Part shown: one piece after another, positions 1-9,273 of the stretch
How the letters are laid out: the number at the start of each line of letters is the position of its first letter
Position numbering within the stretch: position 1 is the stretch's first letter
Source: RPQJ01 sp052035645
Lineage (GTDB): Bacteria > Pseudomonadota > Gammaproteobacteria > Steroidobacterales > Steroidobacteraceae
Assembly: GCA_052035645.1 (NCBI GenBank)
Contig: JBPOHK010000171.1
Location: 1-64,000, forward strand
Direction: 5' to 3'
Length of the DNA: 64,000 bases
Notes under the pieces: generated by a model
Told to the model about the DNA's origin: nothing
What the model saw: the letters and a program-made list of their open reading frames with translations, nothing else
The model's database searches: none
Translations under genes and position numbers: made by a program

Positions 1-366
1 GGCACGGCCCGCTGCGACTTCCCGGGCGGCAGCGCGGCCCAGCTCTACCGCTCGGTGCGCGCGCTGTACGAACTGCCGCCGGCGACGCGCGTGTTCGTCT
101 GCCACGACTACCCGCCGGCCGACCGGCCCGTCCGCTGCCAGACGACGATCGCCGAGCAGCGTGCGGCGAACGTGCACCTGCGCGACGGCGTCACCGAGGA
201 CGAGTTCGTGCGCATGCGCGATGCGCGCGACGCCACGCTCGCCGTGCCGAACCTGATCCTGCCGTCGGTGCAGGTGAACATCCGCGCCGGCCGCTTCCCG
301 GCGCCCGAGGCCGACGGCGTCCGCTACCTGCGCGTGCCGGTCGACGTGCTCGGCCGGCCGCTCTGA
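1..366 (+). CDS. MBL-fold metallo-hydrolase, persulfide dioxygenase-like (3' end only)
   Basis: The reading frame is open from the left edge, so only the last 121 residues are visible. They carry RCDFPGG and VCHDYPP, which match the metal-binding Asp and His segments of Blh/ETHE1-type persulfide dioxygenases, followed by the family's typical tail with ILPSVQVNIRAG. Enzymes of this family oxidise glutathione persulfide to sulfite. The next genes encode a rhodanese, a DUF2892 protein and, further on, sulfide:quinone oxidoreductase, which supports a role in sulfide detoxification. The N-terminal HxHxDH motif lies outside the window, so activity cannot be judged. Confidence 0.85.
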   Translation, partial: GTARCDFPGGSAAQLYRSVRALYELPPATRVFVCHDYPPADRPVRCQTTIAEQRAANVHLRDGVTEDEFVRMRDARDATLAVPNLILPSVQVNIRAGRFPAPEADGVRYLRVPVDVLGRPL

Positions 367-392
367 ATCCACCGCCACACACGGGAACCCCC

Positions 393-758
393 ATGACGCA
401 ACACGCAGCCACCGTCACCGACGCCACGCCCGAGCAGGTCCAGGCCTGGCTCGCCCAGGGCCAGATCCTGCTGGTCGACGTGCGCGAGGTGAACGAGTAC
501 GCGGCCGAGCGCATCCACGGCGCGCTGCTCTACCCGCTGTCCACCTTCGACGCGAAGGCGCTGCCCCAGGAGGGCCGCAAGCTGGTGCTGCACTGCGCCG
601 GCGGCCGCCGCTCGCTGACCGCCGCGCACAAGCTGCTCGAGGCCGGCTTCGGGCACGCGACGCACCTCGCGGGCGGCCTGCAGGCCTGGAAGGCCGCGGG
701 CCTGCCGACCATCCGCATCGATCCGATGACCGGCCGCGTGATCGACGCGGGCCGCTGA
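393..758 (+). CDS. Rhodanese-like sulfurtransferase
   Basis: A single rhodanese domain of 121 residues with the VDVRE opening and the active-site loop HCAGGRRS, where Cys68 would carry the persulfide. It has no signal peptide, so it is probably cytoplasmic. It lies 26 bases after the persulfide-dioxygenase-like gene and 20 bases before the DUF2892 gene. In sulfide-oxidation operons this combination passes sulfane sulfur between low-molecular-weight thiols and the dioxygenase. The role is inferred from family and context; the catalytic Cys is directly visible. Confidence 0.9.
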   Translation: MTQHAATVTDATPEQVQAWLAQGQILLVDVREVNEYAAERIHGALLYPLSTFDAKALPQEGRKLVLHCAGGRRSLTAAHKLLEAGFGHATHLAGGLQAWKAAGLPTIRIDPMTGRVIDAGR

Positions 759-778
759 CACCACGGGAGACCTCCAGC

Positions 779-979
779 ATGTGCATCGACAAGTTCGTCC
801 TGCGTTTCGCCGGCGCCATGGTGCTGCTGAGCCTGCTGCTCGCGCACTTCGTGAGCCCCTACTGGCTGTGGTTCACCGCCTTCGTCGGCGCGAACCTGCT
901 GCAGTCCTCCTTCACCGGCTTCTGTCCGCTCGCCATCGTCCTGAAGAAGACGGGCATGAAGAGCGGCGCCGCGTTCTGA
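779..979 (+). CDS. DUF2892 (YgaP-type) membrane protein
   Basis: A 66-residue protein with two hydrophobic helices (about residues 9-25 and 27-45), then FCPLAIVLKKTGMK, typical of the DUF2892 family. In E. coli YgaP this membrane hairpin is fused to a rhodanese domain. Here the rhodanese is the separate gene directly upstream, so the two may form a membrane-associated sulfurtransferase. A GGAG ribosome-binding site precedes the ATG. Function beyond sulfur handling is unknown. Confidence 0.85.
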   Translation: MCIDKFVLRFAGAMVLLSLLLAHFVSPYWLWFTAFVGANLLQSSFTGFCPLAIVLKKTGMKSGAAF

Positions 980-998
980 TCCCGCCCGGAAGCACTCC

Positions 999-2072
999 AT
1001 GAGCCGTCACGCCGTCGCCCCTGCGTCCCTCCGTTCCCTCCTGCTGGCCGCGGCGCTGCTCGCCGTCGCCGCCGGGCCCTCGTACGCCGCGCCGGCCGGC
1101 GCGCAGCCGGGCCTCGCCACGGTCACGGTCGGCCAGGGCGGCCTGTCCGAGCGGCTGCTCGACGGCACGGTCGAGTCCGTGCACCAGGCGACGCTGTCCG
1201 CGCAGACCGCGAGCCGGGTCGCGGAGATCCCGGCCGACGTGAACGACGCGGTCGCCGCGGGCACGGTGTTGCTGCGCCTGCGCGGCGCGGAGCAGGCGGC
1301 CGGCCTCGGCCAGGCGCAGGCGGCGCTGCAGGCCGCGACGGCGCGCGAGCGCGAGGCGCAGGCCCGCTTCGCTCGCATCGGCGACATGTACTCGCGCAAG
1401 GTCGTCGCCAAGGCGACCTACGACGAGGCGCTCGCGGCGCGCGACTCGGCGGCCGCGCAGCTCGAGGCGGCACGGGCCGGCGTGGCCGCAGCGCGCGAGG
1501 GCGTCGGCTACACCGAGCTGCGTGCGCCGTATGCCGGCGTCGTGACCCAGAAGTTCGTGCAGGTCGGCGAGGCGGTCGCGCCGGGCGCGCCGCTGATGGC
1601 CATCGCCGCGCTCGACGCGCTGCGCGTGGTCACGGACGTGCCGCAGGGGCTCGCGGAGCAGGTGCGCGCGCAGAAGAAGGCCACGGTCCTCGTCGGATCG
1701 CAGCGCATCGAGGCCGCCTCGGTCACGGTCTTCCCCGCGGCCGACCCGCGCACCAACACGTTCCGGGCGCGCCTCGACCTGCCGGCGGGCACCACCGGGC
1801 TCGCGCCCGGCATGCTGGTGAAGGTCGGCATCGCCTCCGGCGAAGCGCCGCGGCTCACCGTGCCCGCCACGGCCGTGGTCGAGCGCAGCGAGATGCGCGC
1901 GGTCTACGTCGTCGCCAAGGACGGGCGCGTGACCATGCGCCAGGTGCGACTGGGGCGGGTCCACGGCACGCAGGTCGAGGTGCTCGCCGGCCTGGTGGCC
2001 GGCGAGGCGGTCGCAACCGATCCGGTCGCGGCCGGGTTGAAGGCACGCCAGGCGGCCGCGGCCCATGACTGA
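999..2072 (+). CDS. RND efflux system periplasmic adaptor (membrane fusion protein)
   Basis: This 357-residue protein has an N-terminal signal peptide ending near SYAAPA, then barrel-sandwich segments around an alpha-helical hairpin (about residues 105-170, rich in Ala, Glu, Gln and Arg). The ELRAPYAGVV lipoyl-domain motif and beta-barrel repeats follow. These mark HlyD/AcrA-type adaptors that link an inner-membrane RND pump to an outer-membrane channel. The gene overlaps the pump gene by 8 bases, and the matching TolC-like channel lies beyond the SQR gene. The substrate is unknown. Confidence 0.93.
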   Translation: MSRHAVAPASLRSLLLAAALLAVAAGPSYAAPAGAQPGLATVTVGQGGLSERLLDGTVESVHQATLSAQTASRVAEIPADVNDAVAAGTVLLRLRGAEQAAGLGQAQAALQAATAREREAQARFARIGDMYSRKVVAKATYDEALAARDSAAAQLEAARAGVAAAREGVGYTELRAPYAGVVTQKFVQVGEAVAPGAPLMAIAALDALRVVTDVPQGLAEQVRAQKKATVLVGSQRIEAASVTVFPAADPRTNTFRARLDLPAGTTGLAPGMLVKVGIASGEAPRLTVPATAVVERSEMRAVYVVAKDGRVTMRQVRLGRVHGTQVEVLAGLVAGEAVATDPVAAGLKARQAAAAHD

Positions 2073-5000
2073 GAAACTCGGCATCAGCGGCCGGCTGGCG
2101 CGCTTCTTCCTCGACAGTGCGCTCACGCCCCTGATGGGGCTGACCGCGCTGCTGCTCGGCCTGTTCGCCGTGATGGTCACGCCGCGCGAGGAGGAGCCGC
2201 AGATCAACGTCACGATGGCGAACGTCATCGTGCCGTTCCCGGGCGCCAGCGCGCAGCAGGTCGAGAGCCTGGTCGCGACGCCGATGGAGAAGGTGCTGGC
2301 CGAGATCGACGGCGTGAAGCACATCTACTCGGTCTCGAAGCCCGGCGTCGCCGTCGTGACCGTGCAGTTCGAGGTGGGCGAGGAGCGCACCTCCGCCATC
2401 GTCCGCCTGTACAACGCCATCTACTCGAACCAGGACTGGCGCCCGGCGGGCCTCGGCGTGCTGCAGCCGCTGGTCAAGCCCAAGGGCATCGACGACGTGC
2501 CGATCGTGGCGCTCACGCTGTGGACGAAGGACGCGACGCGCGGCGCCTACGACGTGCGCCAGGTCGCGCACGCGATCGAGGCCGAGATCCAGCGCGTGCC
2601 GGGCACGCGCAACGTCTACACCATCGGCGGGCCCGACGAGACCGTGCACGTCACGCTCGACCCGCAGAAGCTCGCCGGCCACGGGCTGACGGTCGCCGAA
2701 CTGTCCGCCTCGCTGCAGGCGGCCAACGTCGTGCAGCACGCCGGCCAGCTGGTCGACCGCGGCGCCAGCGAGCCGGTGCAGGCGGGCGAGTTCCTCGCGA
2801 GCCGCGACGAGGTGGCACAGGTAGTGGTGGCGGTCGAGCAGGGCCGCCCGGTCTACCTGCAGGACGTCGCGACGGTCACGCTCGGCCCTGACCAGCCGGA
2901 GCAGTACGTGCTTTTCGGCGCCGGCCCGGCCGCGCAGAGCCGCCAGGTCGACCTGCAGGGCGAGGCGCCCGCGGTGACGATCGCGGTCTCGAAGAAGCCC
3001 GGCGAGAACGCGAGCGACGTCGCCGACGCCGTGCTCGCCCGCGTCGCCCAGCTGAAGGGCACCTACATCCCCGACGGCGTCGAGGTCACGGTCACCCGCA
3101 ACTACGGCGAGACCGCCAACGACAAGGCGCAGAAGCTCATCCAGAAGCTGATGTTCGCCACCGCCTCGGTGGTGCTGCTGGTCTGGCTCACGGTCGGCTG
3201 GCGCGAGGCCGTCGTGGTCGGCGCCGCCGTGATCATCACCCTGGCGGCGACGCTGTTCGCCTCCTGGGCCTGGGGCTTCACGATCAACCGGGTGTCGCTG
3301 TTCGCGCTGATCTTCGCCATCGGCATCCTGGTCGACGACGCGATCGTGATCGTCGAGAACATCCACCGGCACATGGCCCTCGGGCACGGGTCGCTCGGCG
3401 AGCTGATCCCTGGGGCGGTCGACGAGGTGGGCGGGCCGACGATCCTCGCGACCTTCACGGTGATCGCGGCGCTGCTGCCCATGGCGTTCGTGAGCGGGCT
3501 GATGGGCCCGTACATGAGCCCGATCCCGATCAACGCGAGCATGGGCATGCTCATCTCGCTCGCGATCGCGCTCATGTTCACCCCCTGGCTGTCGAAGCGG
3601 ATGCTGTCCCATTCGCACGCCGTGGCGCACGGCGGCGGCGAGGAGCAGGCCGACGGCCGCCTGCAGCGGTTCTTCGAGCGCGTGATGTCGCCGTTCCTGC
3701 GCGGTGACGGCGCCCGCGGCCACCGCCACAAGCTCTACCTCGCGGTCCTGGTCGCGATCGCGCTCGCGGTCTCGCTGGCGGCCGTGAAGTGGGTCGTGAT
3801 GAAGATGCTGCCCTTCGACAACAAGTCGGAGTTCCAGGTGGTGGTCGACATGCCGGAAGGCACCGCGCTCGAGGAGACGGGCCGCCTGCTCGAGGAACTC
3901 GCGGCGAAGATCGCCGAGCGGCCCGAGGTGACGGACTACCAGATCTACGCCGGCACGTCGGCTCCCATCAACTTCAACGGCCTCGTGCGCCAGTACTACC
4001 TGCGCAGCGGGCACGAGGTGGGCGACATCCAGGTCAACCTCGTCGACAAGCACCACCGCGACCTCAAGAGCCACGAGATCGCGCTCGAGGTGCGGCCGGC
4101 GCTCGCGGCCATCGGCAAGAAGTACGGCGCGTCGGTCAAGGTGGTCGAGGTGCCGCCGGGCCCGCCGGTGCAGGCCCCGCTGGTCGCCGAGGTCTACGGC
4201 CCCTTCCAGGAGTCGCGCGAGCGCCTGACCGCCGAGCTGCGCCGCATCGTCGACGGCAAGCCGGACATCGTCGACGTGGACGACAGCCTCGACGCGCCGC
4301 GCCCGCGCTACGTCGTGGCCGTGGATCGCCAGAAGGCCGCGCTGCTCGGCATCAGCCAGGCGGAGGCGACGCAGGTGCTCACGGCGGGACTCGCCGGCAT
4401 CGACGCCACCTACGCCCGCGTGGGCCGCGAGACCTACCCGATCCCGGTCCGCCTCGAACTCGACGTGCCCGACAAGGCCGGCCTCGACGGCGTACTCGCG
4501 CTGCGGGTGCGCTCGCGCAGCGGGGCGCTGGTTCCGCTGTCGGAGATCACCACCGTCGAGCGCCGGGAGTGGGACCGCTCGATCTACCACAAGGACCTGC
4601 TGCCGATGGCCTGGGTCACCGCGGACGCCGTGGGCGACACCGACAGCCCGCTGTACGGCATGTTCGAACTGGTCGGCGCGTTCGAGGACGAACTGCCGGC
4701 CGGCACCGACCTGCAGCAGTGGTTCTTCTCGCCGCCGCAGGACCCGTACCGCCCGAGCGTGAAGTGGGACGGCGAGTGGCAGATCACCTACGAGACGTTC
4801 CGGGACATGGGCCTCGCCTACTCGGTCGGCCTGGTGCTGATCTACCTGCTGGTGGTCGCGCAGTTCGGCTCGTACGCCGTGCCGCTCGTCATCATGGCGC
4901 CGATCCCGCTCACCATCATCGGCGTGATGCCGGGGCACGCGCTGCTCGGCGCGCAGTTCACCGCCACCTCGATGATCGGCATGATCGCGCTCGCCGGCAT

Positions 5001-5292
5001 CATCGTGCGCAACTCGATCCTGCTGGTGGACTTCATCAACCTCGAGGTGGCACGCGGCCGCGCCCTCGCGGACGCGGTGATCGGCGCCGCGGCGGTGCGG
5101 GCCCGGCCGATCGCGCTGACCGCGGTGGCCGCCATGACCGGCGGGTTCTTCATCCTCGACGACCCGATCTTCAACGGTCTCGCGGTGTCGCTGATCTTCG
5201 GCATCCTCGTCTCGACGGCGCTGACGCTGGTGCTGATCCCGATCTTCTACTTCAGTTATCGCAACCGTACCGCGGCTCGCGCCGCCCACTAG
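2065..5292 (+). CDS. RND-family efflux pump inner-membrane permease
   Basis: A 1075-residue, full-length RND transporter. It has an N-terminal helix, two large periplasmic loops and two sets of transmembrane helices. The segment GILVDDAIVIVEN carries the paired Asp residues of the proton relay in TM4, and the family signature near MIALAGIIVRNSILLVDFIN lies in TM11. It overlaps the adaptor gene by 8 bases, and 13 bases separate it from the SQR gene, so co-expression is very likely. Placement inside a sulfide-oxidation operon suggests export of a sulfur compound or a thiol-reactive toxin; that is inference only. Confidence 0.93.
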   Translation: MTEKLGISGRLARFFLDSALTPLMGLTALLLGLFAVMVTPREEEPQINVTMANVIVPFPGASAQQVESLVATPMEKVLAEIDGVKHIYSVSKPGVAVVTVQFEVGEERTSAIVRLYNAIYSNQDWRPAGLGVLQPLVKPKGIDDVPIVALTLWTKDATRGAYDVRQVAHAIEAEIQRVPGTRNVYTIGGPDETVHVTLDPQKLAGHGLTVAELSASLQAANVVQHAGQLVDRGASEPVQAGEFLASRDEVAQVVVAVEQGRPVYLQDVATVTLGPDQPEQYVLFGAGPAAQSRQVDLQGEAPAVTIAVSKKPGENASDVADAVLARVAQLKGTYIPDGVEVTVTRNYGETANDKAQKLIQKLMFATASVVLLVWLTVGWREAVVVGAAVIITLAATLFASWAWGFTINRVSLFALIFAIGILVDDAIVIVENIHRHMALGHGSLGELIPGAVDEVGGPTILATFTVIAALLPMAFVSGLMGPYMSPIPINASMGMLISLAIALMFTPWLSKRMLSHSHAVAHGGGEEQADGRLQRFFERVMSPFLRGDGARGHRHKLYLAVLVAIALAVSLAAVKWVVMKMLPFDNKSEFQVVVDMPEGTALEETGRLLEELAAKIAERPEVTDYQIYAGTSAPINFNGLVRQYYLRSGHEVGDIQVNLVDKHHRDLKSHEIALEVRPALAAIGKKYGASVKVVEVPPGPPVQAPLVAEVYGPFQESRERLTAELRRIVDGKPDIVDVDDSLDAPRPRYVVAVDRQKAALLGISQAEATQVLTAGLAGIDATYARVGRETYPIPVRLELDVPDKAGLDGVLALRVRSRSGALVPLSEITTVERREWDRSIYHKDLLPMAWVTADAVGDTDSPLYGMFELVGAFEDELPAGTDLQQWFFSPPQDPYRPSVKWDGEWQITYETFRDMGLAYSVGLVLIYLLVVAQFGSYAVPLVIMAPIPLTIIGVMPGHALLGAQFTATSMIGMIALAGIIVRNSILLVDFINLEVARGRALADAVIGAAAVRARPIALTAVAAMTGGFFILDDPIFNGLAVSLIFGILVSTALTLVLIPIFYFSYRNRTAARAAH

Positions 5293-5305
5293 AGCAGGGG
5301 GACAT

Positions 5306-6577
5306 ATGGCACACGTAGTGATCATGGGAGCGGGCCTCGGCGGCGTGGCCTGCGCATACGAAATGAAGAAGCGGCTCGGCAAGGCGCACCGCGTCACGCT
5401 GGTCGGCAGCAACCCGTACTTCGAGTTCACGCCGTCCAACCCGTGGATCGCGGTCGGCTGGCGCAAGCCGGAGCAGACCCGGGTCGACCTCGCCGCGCCG
5501 CTGGCCGCGAAGAACGTCGACTGGATCGACAGCATGGTGCAGACGATCGACGCGCCGGCCTCGAAGCTGAGCCTGACGAACGGCCAGACGGTGGACTACG
5601 ACTACCTGGTGATCACCACCGGGCCGAAGCTGGCCTTCGACGAGGTGCCGGGGCTCGGTCCCAAGGGCCACACGACCTCGGTCTGCACGCACGGCCACTC
5701 GCTCGAGTCCTTCGAGCAGTACCAGAAGTTCGTCGCCGAGCCGGGACCGCTGATCGTCGGCGCCGCGCAGGGCGCGAGCTGCTACGGCCCGGCCTACGAG
5801 ATGGCGATGATCTTCGACACCGACCTGCGCAAGCGCAAGATCCGCGACCGCGTGCCGATGACCTTCGTGACGGCCGAGCCGTACATCGGCCACATGGGCC
5901 TCGGCGGCGTGGGCGACAGCAAGGGGCTCATGGAGTCCATCCTGCGCCAGCGCCACATCCAGTGGATCACCAACGCCAAGATCGCGTCGGTCGAGGCCGG
6001 CACGATGCACGTCCTCGAGCACAACGACGACGGCAGCGTGAAGAAGGAGCACAAGCTGCCGTTCCGGCACTCGATGATCCTGCCCGCGTTCAAGGGCGTC
6101 GACGCCGTGGCCGGCGTGCCCGAGCTGTGCAACCCGCGCGGCTTCGTGCTCATCGACGAGCACCAGCGCAGCAAGAAGTACCGCAACATCTTCTCGGCGG
6201 GCGTGTGCGTGGCGATTCCGCCCGTCGAGCAGACGCCCGTGCCCACCGGCGCCCCCAAGACCGGCTTCATGATCGAGTCGATGGTGCACGCCATCTGCCT
6301 CAACATCGGCGCCGAGCTCGAGGGCAAGCCGGTCGAGGCCCGCGGCACCTGGAACGCGATCTGCCTCGCGGATTTCGGCGACACCGGGGCGGCCTTCGTC
6401 GCGCTGCCGCAGATCCCGCCGCGCAACGTGACCTGGGCGCGCGAGGGCAAGTGGGTGCACCTGGCGAAGATCGCCTTCGAGAAGTACTTCATCCGCAAGG
6501 TGAAGACCGGCTCGATCACGCCGATCTACGAGAAGTACGTCCTCAGCACCCTGGGCATCGAGGCCCTCAAGCAATGA
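5306..6577 (+). CDS. sqr: Sulfide:quinone oxidoreductase
   Basis: This 423-residue flavoprotein begins with the dinucleotide-binding motif MGAGLGGVACAYE and contains YFEFTPSNPWIAVGW, as in the Acidithiobacillus ferrooxidans enzyme. All three catalytic cysteines of that enzyme are present: Cys127 (SVCTHG), Cys159 (GASCYGPAYE) and Cys353 (TWNAICLADFGD). SQR oxidises sulfide at the inner membrane, passes electrons to quinone and yields sulfane sulfur for the rhodanese and persulfide dioxygenase encoded upstream. A good GGGG ribosome-binding site lies just before the ATG. The stop overlaps the start of the TolC-like gene by 4 bases. Confidence 0.95.
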   Translation: MAHVVIMGAGLGGVACAYEMKKRLGKAHRVTLVGSNPYFEFTPSNPWIAVGWRKPEQTRVDLAAPLAAKNVDWIDSMVQTIDAPASKLSLTNGQTVDYDYLVITTGPKLAFDEVPGLGPKGHTTSVCTHGHSLESFEQYQKFVAEPGPLIVGAAQGASCYGPAYEMAMIFDTDLRKRKIRDRVPMTFVTAEPYIGHMGLGGVGDSKGLMESILRQRHIQWITNAKIASVEAGTMHVLEHNDDGSVKKEHKLPFRHSMILPAFKGVDAVAGVPELCNPRGFVLIDEHQRSKKYRNIFSAGVCVAIPPVEQTPVPTGAPKTGFMIESMVHAICLNIGAELEGKPVEARGTWNAICLADFGDTGAAFVALPQIPPRNVTWAREGKWVHLAKIAFEKYFIRKVKTGSITPIYEKYVLSTLGIEALKQ

Positions 6578-7872
6578 CGCAGGTTCGAAGGTCGGCCATC
6601 GCCGTGGCCGTGGGTACGTTGCTGCTCGCAGGAGCGGCCGCGGCCGAGACGCTCGATCAGGCCTGGGCACTGGCGCTGCAGCGCGATCACGCGCTGGCGT
6701 CGGTCCGTGGACAGGCCGAGGCCGCGCAACTCGACGCCGCCGCCGCCCGCGCCCAGCGCTGGCCGATGCTGGCCGTGGGCGGGACGTACTCCCGGCTCGA
6801 CGATGCGCCGGCCTTCGATTTCTCGTTCACCGGCCTGCCGATCACGGCGCCCGAGATGTTCCGCAACGACGAAGTGCTCATGGGCGCCGCGACGCTCTCG
6901 ATCCCCGTGTTCACCAGCGGGCGGATCTCCTCGAGCATCCGCGCGGCCGAGGCGCACAGCCGCGGCGCCGGCGCGGCCGCGACCGGGGCCGAGGCCGACC
7001 TCAAGCTCGCGGTCGCCGACGCGTACGTCGGCGTGCTGCGGGCGCAGAAGGCGCTGGCGGTCGCCGAGAGCAACGTCGCGAGCCTGCGCTCGCTCGCGGG
7101 CGACGTCGGCAGCATGTTCGAACGGGAGCTGGTGCCGAAGAACGACCTGCTGGCCGTGCAGGTCGCGCTGGCCGATGCCGAGCAGGCGCGGCTGCGCGCG
7201 GCCAACGGCCTCGAGATCGCGCGGGCAGGCTACAACCGCCGGCTCGGCGAGCCGATGGCCAGGCCCTGCGACCTCGCCGAGGCCCTGCCCGAAGTCGCCG
7301 GACTGCCGGACGACGTCGACACGCTCGTCGCGAACGCGCTGCGCCAGCGCACGGAACTCGGCGCGCTCGACGCCGAGGCCGAGGCCTACCACGCCATGGC
7401 CCGCGCCGAGCGGGCGCGGGTCCTGCCGCAGCTCAGCCTGAACGGCGGCTACAACTACCTGCAGAACCAGTTCCTCGACGACGAGGAGTTCCTCTCGGCC
7501 GGCGTCGGCTTCCAGTGGGCGCTGTTCGACGGCGGCCAGGCGCGCAAGCGTGCCGCGGCGATGGACCGCAACGGAAGGGCGACCGAGGACCGGCGCCGCG
7601 ACGCCGAGTCGCTGATCGCGCTGCAGGTGCGCCAGTCGTGGCTCGCGCTCGCGGAGGCCGGGGATCGCGTCAAGGTGTCGACCGCGGCGGTCGAGCAGGC
7701 CGAGGAGAACCTGCGCATCGCGCGCGAACAGTACGGCGCGGGCCTCGGCACGCAGACCCAGTTGCTGCAGGCGGAGACGCTGCGCGTCGGCGCACTCGGC
7801 AACCGCGACAACGCGGTGCTCGATCTCGGGCTCGCGCGGATCCGCCTGGCGCGCGCCGTCGGCGCGCTCTGA
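6574..7872 (+). CDS. TolC-family outer membrane efflux protein
   Basis: The ATG at 6574 overlaps the SQR stop (ATGA), giving a 432-residue protein with a signal peptide cleaved near GAAAAET. Two long Ala/Glu/Arg-rich helical repeats follow, each with a segment typical of the OEP family (SIPVFTSGR and FQWALFDGGQARK). It would supply the outer-membrane channel for the RND pump encoded two genes upstream. Separation of channel from pump by sqr is unusual and ties the efflux system to sulfide metabolism. Confidence 0.93.
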   Translation: MTQVRRSAIAVAVGTLLLAGAAAAETLDQAWALALQRDHALASVRGQAEAAQLDAAAARAQRWPMLAVGGTYSRLDDAPAFDFSFTGLPITAPEMFRNDEVLMGAATLSIPVFTSGRISSSIRAAEAHSRGAGAAATGAEADLKLAVADAYVGVLRAQKALAVAESNVASLRSLAGDVGSMFERELVPKNDLLAVQVALADAEQARLRAANGLEIARAGYNRRLGEPMARPCDLAEALPEVAGLPDDVDTLVANALRQRTELGALDAEAEAYHAMARAERARVLPQLSLNGGYNYLQNQFLDDEEFLSAGVGFQWALFDGGQARKRAAAMDRNGRATEDRRRDAESLIALQVRQSWLALAEAGDRVKVSTAAVEQAEENLRIAREQYGAGLGTQTQLLQAETLRVGALGNRDNAVLDLGLARIRLARAVGAL

Positions 7873-7884
7873 CCGCCGCGCGCC

Positions 7885-9258
7885 TCAGCCGGGCAGCACG
7901 CGGCCCGGGTTGAGGATGCCCCGCGGGTCGAGCGCCTGCTTCAGGCGCCGCATGAGTTCCAGCTCCGCCGAGCTGCGCGACAGCGCCAGCCAGGGCTGCT
8001 TTTCCAGGCCGATGCCGTGCTCGGCCGACACCGACCCCCGGCGGGCGGCGAGCGGCTCGTAGACGCAGCGCTCGATGCCGTGGCGGGCGTCCCTGCCCGG
8101 CGGCCCGCACACGATCACGTGCAGGTTGCCGTCGCCGAGGTGGCCGAACACGAAGCGACGGTACGCCGGCCAGTCCCGCTCGAGCCGCGCCATCGCCTCC
8201 GCGAGGTAGGCCTCCATGTCGGCGAGCGGCAGGCTGATGTCGAAGGTCACCGGCATGCCGAGCCGGAACAGCTGCTCGACGTCGTCGCGCAGGGCCCACA
8301 TCGACTCGCGCTGGGCCTTCGACGTCGCGATGGCCGCATCGGCGACCGTGCCCCGCTCGATCGCGTCCCCCAGCGCGGCCTCGAACTGCTCCTGGTCGCG
8401 CCCGGGCTCGCCGCCCGACGACTCGACCAGCACGTACAGCGGGAAGTCCTGTGCCAGCGGCGGCGTGCCCTTGGCCGGCGGCGTCGTCACGAGGCGGTAG
8501 AACTCGTTCCACATCACCTCGAAGGCGCTGAGCGTGCCGCCGAGCGCACCGTCCATGTGCTTCAGAAGCGCGGCGACGTCGGCGAAGCCGCGGCAGGCGA
8601 CCAGTGCGGTCTGCGTGCTGCGCGGCTGCTCGCGCAGGCGCAGGACGAGCCGCGTGACAACGCCGAGCGTGCCCTCGCTGCCGATGAACAGGTGCTTCAG
8701 GTCGTAGGCCGCGTTGTTCTTGAGCATGCGGTTGAGCGAGGAGATCACCGTGCCGTCCGCCAGCACGGCCTCCAGGCCGAGCACCGACTCGCGCGTCATG
8801 CCGTAGCGGATCACGCCGTTGCCGCCGGCGTTGGTGGCGACGCTGCCGCCGATCTGGGCGGAGCCGCGCGCGCCGAAATCGACCGGGTAGAGCAGCCCGT
8901 GCCGCTCGGCCTCCTCCTGCACGGCCTGCAGCGCCGCGCCGGCCTGCACCGTCATCGTGCGGCCGACCGGGTCGACGTCTTCGATCCGGTTCATCCGCTC
9001 GAGCAGCAGGCCGATCTCGTCCGGCCCGGCGACGCAGCCGCGCACCAGCCCGGTGAGTCCGCCCAGGGTGACCACCGGCTGTCCGGCGGCGTGGCAGGCC
9101 GCGAGCATGCGCGCCACCTCGGCCGTGTCGGCGGGGCGTACGAGCGCGCGCGCCTGGCAGGCAGAGTGGTCGGCCCAGCCCACGGCGCGAGCGCGCACGT
9201 CTTCGCCGGTGAGCACGTGCTCGCGGCCCACGATCGATTCGAGCAGGGCGAGATCCAT
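7885..9258 (-). CDS. FAD-binding 2-hydroxyacid dehydrogenase (GlcD/D-2-hydroxyglutarate type)
   Basis: A 457-residue protein of the vanillyl-alcohol oxidase/GlcD family. The PCMH-type FAD domain fills about residues 35-215 with VTLGGLTGL, GGSVATNAGGNGVIRYGMTRE and LFIGSEGTLGVVT. The C-terminal cap has HLGDGNLHV and SAEHGIGLEKQPWL, which bind the hydroxyacid and metal. It oxidises a D-2-hydroxyacid such as lactate, glycolate or 2-hydroxyglutarate; the exact substrate cannot be read from sequence. It is convergent with the TolC-like gene and lies 15 bases downstream of the aminotransferase gene, probably in one transcript. Confidence 0.88.
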   Translation of the reverse strand: MDLALLESIVGREHVLTGEDVRARAVGWADHSACQARALVRPADTAEVARMLAACHAAGQPVVTLGGLTGLVRGCVAGPDEIGLLLERMNRIEDVDPVGRTMTVQAGAALQAVQEEAERHGLLYPVDFGARGSAQIGGSVATNAGGNGVIRYGMTRESVLGLEAVLADGTVISSLNRMLKNNAAYDLKHLFIGSEGTLGVVTRLVLRLREQPRSTQTALVACRGFADVAALLKHMDGALGGTLSAFEVMWNEFYRLVTTPPAKGTPPLAQDFPLYVLVESSGGEPGRDQEQFEAALGDAIERGTVADAAIATSKAQRESMWALRDDVEQLFRLGMPVTFDISLPLADMEAYLAEAMARLERDWPAYRRFVFGHLGDGNLHVIVCGPPGRDARHGIERCVYEPLAARRGSVSAEHGIGLEKQPWLALSRSSAELELMRRLKQALDPRGILNPGRVLPG

Positions 9259-9273
9259 GGTCGTCCCTCCGGG

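Noticed and set aside
1855..5535. Very long open frame on the minus strand opposite the RND and SQR genes
   Set aside because: It has Arg/His/Asp-rich composition typical of antisense frames in G+C-rich DNA and lies opposite genes with clear family motifs. Similar frames elsewhere were dropped for the same reason.
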